A stretch of 64,000 bases of DNA, from contig NC_060023.1 of assembly GCF_021134715.1 (NCBI RefSeq), forward strand, positions 1,302,001 to 1,366,000. Direction: 5' to 3'. A model generated the notes under the pieces. That model searched no databases, had not been told where the DNA came from, and saw nothing but the letters and a program-made list of their open reading frames with translations. Positions within the stretch are counted from its first letter, which is position 1, and every line of letters starts with the position of its first letter. Below are positions 57,499-64,000 of this stretch, piece after piece. The translations under genes were made by a program, and so were the position numbers. This DNA comes from Daphnia pulex. Its lineage: Eukaryota; Arthropoda; Branchiopoda; Diplostraca; Daphniidae.

Positions 57499-58457
57499 TT
57501 AGTAGACTCGATGTATTTGGTGATGGCTCCGGTCGGCGGATGACACTCCGGCGGAAGCGGCGGAATTTGCGCTATTGGAATGACCTCCTCCGGCAGCATT
57601 CGCGACGCTTCCGGCGCCGGAAGCGATGGCGTGATGATGAGATGAATAAGATTGAATCAGCTGATGGTACATGGCCGGATGATAATGCTGGAAAGCCTGG
57701 CCGAAAAAATCCGCACTCATCGCCTGATGTTGTTGTTGTTGTTGTTGTTGTTGTTGAAGTTGTTGAGGCCATTTCATCTCGGGAGGTGATCCGCTCGATT
57801 CCGGCGGGGCTAATACCGACGACGACTGATGACGCAACTGGTCGTCGCTTAATAACATTTCTCCTCTGATCTGCTGCGGTGGCTGATCTTCACTTCCGGC
57901 CGGATGACCTTCTTTCCGCTGTTTAGTCCGCCGATTTTGGTACCAGACTTTGATCTGATTAATCATTTAAGACAATTAAATTTTGAAAATGAAGTGACTG
58001 CCATGGGGGGAATTTACTTGGGTTTCAGAGAGGCCTAGACGTCTGGCCAGCAAAGTCCTTTGTTCGCCCACCAGGTACGGATGAGAGCAGAAAGTCGTTT
58101 CTAGGGCATCCAGCTGCCATTTGGCGAAGGCCGTCCGGCTGCGTTTGGGACGATCCAAATCCAGCGCTTTGGGCAACAACAGAATTTTCTCCAATCCTTT
58201 CGAGTCTAATCACCCACAAGTTCAACGACATTGAATTTTCAAAAATGAACAAAGTTCGACATTGAAATGAATCTCATCCGTCAAACAATCTGACAGTCTA
58301 ACAAGCGCAGCTCGTTAACCACCAGCCATTTACTCTAACCTTTAACGACGACTGTCTGAACGTAATCTGGCAATTTGGCGTCTTGACGTCGCTGATGCTG
58401 ATGTCGATGATGATGGCGGCTCTCCATCACGTTCTTAGCGCATCCGTAAGTATCCAT
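57499..58457 (-). CDS. ANTP-class homeobox transcription factor (VAX/EMX-like)
   Basis: Exons 58457-58340, 58205-58018 and 57954-57499 (introns 134 and 63 bp), 253 residues. His/Gln/Arg-rich N-terminus (SRHHHRHQHQRRQD), then a homeodomain at about residues 58-117: RPKRSRTAFAKWQLDALE, HPYLVGEQRTLLARRLGL, SETQ then IKVWYQNRRTKQRKE. The C-terminal part has polyGln (LQQQQQQQQQHQ) and a His/Ser/Ala-rich tail. The intron after SETQ falls in helix 3, as in many ANTP-class genes. RRTKQ(R/K)K and the YLVG...R-LA...LSETQ pattern point to VAX/EMX/NOT relatives, but divergence prevents a firm name. Homeodomain position 49, nearly always Phe, is Tyr here. Confidence 0.85.
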
Positions 58458-58459
58458 CA

Positions 58460-60555
58460 AATAATAATTCCGGAATTGAGAGAGAGAGAAAATCACGGAT
58501 GGAATATTTTTCACTAGAGTATCGATCGGTAGCCGATGGCAGACTGAATCAAATCAAAACGAAATCAACGGGAGATAGACGCGTATACAGATTGTGTAGT
58601 GGGGGGGGATAGAATAATAACAAATAATGACAAAAGGGAATATTACCCAACACAATTTTTATTTGTTAAAAAGAAGAAGAAGAATGCTAATAATAAACTA
58701 ACAAATGGATCGGATGGCTGCAGCTAGCCCCGGAATATAATAGGGGGGGAAAGAATCCATCATCTTTTTACGTCATACAACAATAATAATAATAATAAGT
58801 CTGCATGTTTTTGTGTGTATTGGATAATAATGGTAATCGCATTTGACACATTCTGAATGGAGAATGTCTATAGGGGGAATATATAGAGATTGCGCACAAG
58901 TATTGAATTCGCATCTATATAAGGAACAGGAATAAAAAGGGGGAGGAATAATCAATCGTAAAAGTTGCGGTTGTTCTGGCTGGGCCAAGCAATTGGACAC
59001 CAAAGTTTGCCGGTCTCGGCCCCACAGTTCGGATATCCGAGACGGACCGTGTGCCGTTTTTTTTTTTTTTTCTATCCACCGCGATTTTTTTTGGAAACAA
59101 TTTTTCTTTTATTATAAAAGAATCTGCTGTGGTTGATTTCCCCTTCCTATTATTACAAGGGGGAAAACGGTTTTTAGACAGGGCCAATTTTGGGAGCTGA
59201 AACTGCCACTTAGTCTGAATGTCATGAAAGCAACCGAGTGGATCAAAGCTTTTTGTGCTGGCCACAGTTGTATACAACTACAAAGCTTGTGTCGTAGTCT
59301 ATTCAAATAGATACACACAATTCAGTTAAATAGGCTTATTATTAAACCTTCTTTTTAATAAACGACTCTAACAGACAATTTCAAAACCTAATTGATGCTA
59401 TTAAAAATAGTCAATTTGTCGAAACTTGAAGGCTATTTTAGTTTGATATAACGAGGTCTCATTGTACTGCTGCCCAAACATAATGTGTCGTCATTTTCTC
59501 AATCATGTCCGAGTGCGTTTTGAATTTCCCGCGTTTTATTTTTTCAATTATTTCCGGAATGATGTTTTCTGAGCGCGTGCTTCCACTTGAACCACACCCA
59601 CAGATATACCAATCTTTTCTTCCTCCACTTTGAACTGATTTGTTTTTCCAAGAATAGACAAGAAGGGGGGGGGGATGAAATGGCAAGATAAATCGTCCGT
59701 TGTCTGTACAAGTCTTGACTGTTTCTTCTTTTTTTTCGACATGTGGGAGAGATTGAAATGGGTGGGCGATCGAGTGTTATAAGAGGATTGAAAGCAGCCG
59801 GAGAGTTATTAAAAGGGGGTTACAGTACACAGTATACGTCAAAGTCTTTATGATCCTCTTCTTATGTCCGTCAAAGTTGATGGCAGATTTTGTGTCAGAT
59901 TCCCTCCCGCGGGGCAAAATGTCCAGCGCATCTAAAACCCCAGACGACATTTATGCGGAATTTTTTTTGCCGGAAGCTGGATGCATCCGCCTGATTTTTT
60001 AAATGAAATTCGCAATAACCCGCCAAATTCAAAACCAAATTCGAATCAACGCCTGCGGTTGTTTTACACTACCCTCGCAGACATTAACACGTGTTGTTAC
60101 TACTCACACGACGACCGTCCATTCATTATTGAACCAACAGCGACATTGCGTGAGTTGCGTTCAAACCTGCCAGCGCCATCTGTTGACTCACCCGCACTTG
60201 TGGGTCTTTTATTATGGCGACGTGGGGGCCGGGCAGCTCGCTTTGTTTACTTATGCAACAACTTGTGCCCAGTCTATTTGTCCCCGTGTCGTTCAACACA
60301 CAAATTTTCCCGTCCGTCTACACTACATGTATAACGACGCCACTTAAACAAACGTTATTACAAACAGCTGGCGGCCGGTTGAATCATTTATTTTTTGAAA
60401 TTGCGCAGTCGGATCGGTGCGCATCCCATCCGGACTTATATCCAACCGGACGGGAGCCCAGTTGAGGTTCAGTACCGCGTTTGCCGCGACGCCATGGAGA
60501 ACTTGCCCAGTCGAGTGCTTCCGATTTTATTCCGCATTCAAATCATTTGAAGAAA
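58460..60555. other. Intergenic stretch
   Basis: Between two divergent genes. G-runs at about 58601 and 59667 and several incidental frames; no gene supported. Confidence 0.4.
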
Positions 60556-60564
60556 TCATGAGAA

Positions 60565-61978
60565 ATGGATAGCATCGCCAACTGTTCCAATTATTCTGCC
60601 CAGTTCGATCCTACTGTGACTCCAGTGACGCTCAGCCGGGTGGAGACGATCGTTCATTTGATTTGCCTCTCCCAGGGCATTCCTATTAACCTGTTGATTG
60701 GCGTCGTGATCGCCCGCAACCGCCGCCTCCACAATCCGCGCAACACTTTCTGGCTGGGCATCATCGTCCTCAATTTGTTGACCATTTTCATGGCCGTTCT
60801 CAAACTTTTGGTCGTTCACGTCGACGATCCGGCCCATTTCACCTGTCTGCTCTTCTCCTTCATGACGGGCAAACCCTACACTATTCTACTCTTCATCATG
60901 CTCCTGGCCATCTTAGATCGTTACGTTGGTAAGTGATTTCGTTTTTAAATTTAATTGGAATTTGTAATAAAAATTTTATGTAACAATTCCGGAAGCTATT
61001 ACGTACCCGCTGTATCACCGGGAGCACGTCACCGTCCGGCTGGTCGTTTTCGTTCAAATTGGAATTTTCCTGGCCGTCTTCTTTCTCCTGTAATTATCCA
61101 ATCAATTTATTCGATTTAATTCAATTAATTAGAGAATTTTTTAAAAATTTCCAGATCGATGCCGTTCATCTTCAACTGGATTCCACTGCGGTGCGGATTC
61201 AATTTGATGATGGGCAAGTGGACCATGTTTGTGCGGTCGATCCTGGTGACGCTGTGCATCACCGCCCAGGTGAAAGTCTACCTGGTCACTCGACGATACC
61301 TGAGACAGGCGGAAGTCCGTCCGCTGCCCATTCCACTCCAGCAGATGGTCATCACGCCCGCAAACAATGGAGAAGAGTCGCTGCGTCCGGCTTCCGCCAC
61401 GGCGGAAGAATCTTCCAGCTCCTTGTCGGCGGTGGCCAACACCAACAAGAACGCCCCGTTCTTCGTCCACCGCCGGAATAAAACCGTCAGCAAACTGGAA
61501 CTGGAGGCCAGTTTGACTCTTCTCGTCGGAGTCTCTACATTGTGCATCATCACCGGTATCATTTTCATTTCATTAATTTAAAATGCGGATGCCAGAATTT
61601 ATCATTTAAATCCAGCGTTGATTGCAGCGCCCATGTTTATCGTCTGCTTCGCTCTTTCCATCTGTCAACAAGTGGGCGGAGAATGCGCCGGATTGGCCTA
61701 CATGGTATGTACGTCATAACTCCGTTCGGCCGGAATAGAGAAACGGCGGAATTTTAAATATTCATCCGGATGGAAGTTCGATCCGAGCTATTCATTATTC
61801 ATTTATTTCTTTTATCCCCATCTGTCGTCTAAAGGCTCCGTACGTCAGACAATCGGCCCTGATCCACGCAGTTTACGGGCCGCTCATCTACATGATCCGC
61901 AGCCGGGAATTCGCTTCCGCCGTCCGTAAAATGCTGCGGCCCAACTCGGCCAGGCTGGACGACGTCAACTACTTTTGA
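60565..61978 (+). CDS. Rhodopsin-class G-protein-coupled receptor, orphan
   Basis: Exons 60565-60928, 60996-61089, 61155-61555, 61616-61704 and 61835-61978 (introns 60-130 bp), 363 residues. The N-terminus has two sequons (NCS, NYS). Seven hydrophobic segments include TM1 (IPINLLIGVVIA), TM2 (FWLGIIVLNLLTIFMAV), TM3 ending ILDRYVAITYPLY (DRY motif), TM4 (LVVFVQIGIFLAVFFLL), TM5 (MFVRSILVTLCITAQ), a Ser/Ala-rich third loop (ATAEESSSSLSAVANTNK), TM6 (ASLTLLVGVSTLCIIT) and TM7 ending in HAVYGPLIYM, where NPxxY is replaced by GPLIY. Ligand unknown. aataaa near 62085 is a likely poly(A) signal. Confidence 0.85.
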
Positions 61979-61979
61979 T

Positions 61980-64000
61980 AAATTACATTGCGCAGCTAAA
62001 TTATTTGTTGTAAATAATATCCAGATACTTTTGACATGAAACTGATTCAATCTCAAATACATTTTGCTACAACTTGTACATGACAAATAAAGTTCACTTG
62101 GATTTTTCATCTTGTTAAAAGTTGTACGGTGACTGCACACAACTCTGAACGAACTTTTCTATACTCTTGGATTTTAAGATAAACTTCCGACACTGCCAAC
62201 TTTTTCAATACGATTTGAGGCTGGAATTGTTGTAAACTTTTAACATTTTTTCTGTTTTTTTTTTGTTGTTTGTTCACCTGAACACGCGCCCGGCCACCAT
62301 ATTTTCGGACTTGTGTGTGACGCAGTTACTCCAGAAAAACAACTCAGCTGTGGGTTATACTATGTACACGCCCTGTTGATTCAGATCCAAAGGCCCGTAG
62401 AAAATCGACCGCAATTCAACTAGAATAATCGGCCTAGCGTCAATAATCTTGCCGTTGGCTTGGCTGCACGTATATTACATCGACGCTGGAAGCGTATTAG
62501 ATCACAATTTCCCAATGCTGCCACAACAACGCATATTGCACAATATTTTTTCTTGAAACGTTAATCATCTTTATCGACGTCGAGGATATTAGAATAGCGC
62601 CAAGGACTTTCGCCAAGGTGGATTTTATTGCAACACTGCGGCGGGAAATTCAAAAAAGTGATGAGCTTAAAAGGCTACATAACGTTCGTGTGGGTGGATG
62701 TATAGACGCCAGTTACTTGTGACATTCACGATAAGTGCAGCGCTACTAATCAATGCGGATTTGCCTTCACACACGCAGTATACAACAGCCGCTGGCTCTA
62801 ATAAAAGTCACGGCAAACGGATCAACTGCATCCTAACTATTTGATGGATGCCGGAAGACATAAAGGAAGAAAAAAAAAACGGATTTGACACGCGACGATC
62901 GTAATAATAAAAATAATAAAAACAAGTTCCGTTGAACTGATGGGCACGTGTCGTGGATTCCCAAACACTTTCTTTTTTCGTTATGAAAAGTTGAGAATAT
63001 TTACGCATCGGTAGACTTATTTTGCTGGTATAGTATACCCAGATTTAAATAAATCACGTCGACTTTGTTTGGCATGTAGAATGTGTACGGAGCTATATGC
63101 GTTCTTATCGATCGGAGGATATTATATAGACGGCAGCAGACATATTCGGATGGAGAAAAGTATTCGGGGAAATCACGTCGTCATGTTCGTCGTCTGGCCA
63201 CTTTTGGCAATCTGCCGAGATCGGAGTGAAAGGCCCCCGGGACAATGGAAGAATAGACTCGTGTCGGATATATGGAAGGAAATGAATTCATATCTTTTTC
63301 TATCACATTCACAGCGAACCAGATAGCAAATTAATTACTTATTTCATCAAAAATATTTCGACAGTTTATTTAACGGTATCGATTTTGTCGCCATTTTTTG
63401 TTTTCCTATTTTAAATCGTGAAAATATTTATAAGCGGAACAATTTATTGCAGTTCATGTTGCGATTTAGACGGACGAGCTGGCGACTTGGCGTGTTCCAT
63501 TGAGCGCGTCCGGATTGTATGTTACGATCCAGCGGATGGAAACGTCGGCGGGAGTGCTGTTATGTCATCCAGGAAACTTTCGGAAACTTTATCATGGACG
63601 GTTTTTTTTTTTCAATTCTTTTTATTGGCGAGAGAAAGCGTTTCCAGTTGCTTTTGCACCATCAATTTGAAAGGGGAAAATCCTTTTTCATCGGGTTGAT
63701 GGGCTCTACATCTTCTGTATTTGAGTTCAATCTTTCCGAGAAATGTATGCAAATGTTTGTATTCAAGCAGGAGAATGTTTTCGGTTTTGCATTTTATAGC
63801 GACATCGGATAGCAGAGACTAGACGATGTGGTTTGTGGACTTGTGGTGACCCAGGTGACGCAGGCTACAAGCACTCATCTTAAAAGGAGTTTTATACTAG
63901 GAAATATTGTTCTGTTGGGTTATTCAGTTTATCAAAGTGATTTTTAGTTATCATACTCTGACTGATATAAAACGAGTGGAAAGATAAAGATTTAAGAGTT
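61980..64000. other. Downstream stretch to window end
   Basis: Frames at 63069-63326 and 63418-63812 lack recognisable motifs. No gene supported. Confidence 0.4.

Noticed and set aside
60003-60347. Overlapping plus-strand frames upstream of the GPCR
   Set aside because: Two overlapping frames with no motif, no splice partners and no promoter evidence.

Overview
The window reads as arthropod nuclear DNA, most likely a cladoceran close to Daphnia. Introns are very short (about 55-90 bp) with clean GT-AG ends, genes are dense, core promoters are of the TATA plus TCAGT-initiator type, and several protein families (short ionotropic receptors, Tyr/Thr-rich repeat proteins, MATH-BTB proteins) are of the kind amplified in Daphnia. 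The species assignment is inference from gene style, not from a marker gene.

The window splits near 29 kb. The left part (1-29 kb) is a mosaic of broken gene pieces and repeats: a 5' piece of a MATH-BTB gene fused head-on to an intact membrane-protein gene (938-3011), with the longer MATH-BTB copy inverted at 23.97-25.11 kb; a 2.7 kb tandem array of exon-intron cassettes (6.28-8.95 kb); pieces of aladin (AAAS, 10.5-11.4 kb), apoptosis-inducing factor (AIFM1, 20.9-22.1 kb), an ATRX-like SNF2 helicase (26.1-27.3 kb) and probably an RNA polymerase III subunit (28.0-28.2 kb); four degraded copies of a Tyr/Thr-rich secreted-protein gene; and a 4.3 kb fold-back element (15.3-19.6 kb) carrying three kinds of smaller nested elements.

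The right part (29-64 kb) is ordinary gene space with intact multi-exon genes. From 32 to 50 kb lies a cluster of five small secreted cystine-knot growth factors of the PDGF/VEGF type (32.1 and 34.7 kb on +, 37.3, 46.3 and 49.8 kb on -). All five have Ala where the second PDGF cysteine belongs, and one has also lost its partner cysteine. Interleaved with them are at least six tiny two-exon genes (39.2, 40.3, 41.7, 42.9, 44.0 kb on -, 48.7 kb on +), each with its own TATA box. In five of them a roughly 25-31 nt second exon encodes a conserved C-terminal tail ([RK][PS]FTG[LI][FL]-stop in four of those). I do not recognise this family, and it is the best candidate here for something undescribed. 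Beyond it are a nine-exon ionotropic glutamate-receptor-like gene (52.5-54.4 kb) flanked by two direct copies of a roughly 550 bp sequence, an ANTP-class homeobox gene (57.5-58.5 kb) and a rhodopsin-class GPCR (60.6-62.0 kb).

All exon structures were derived by hand from splice consensus plus reading-frame continuity. No alignment or transcript data were available.
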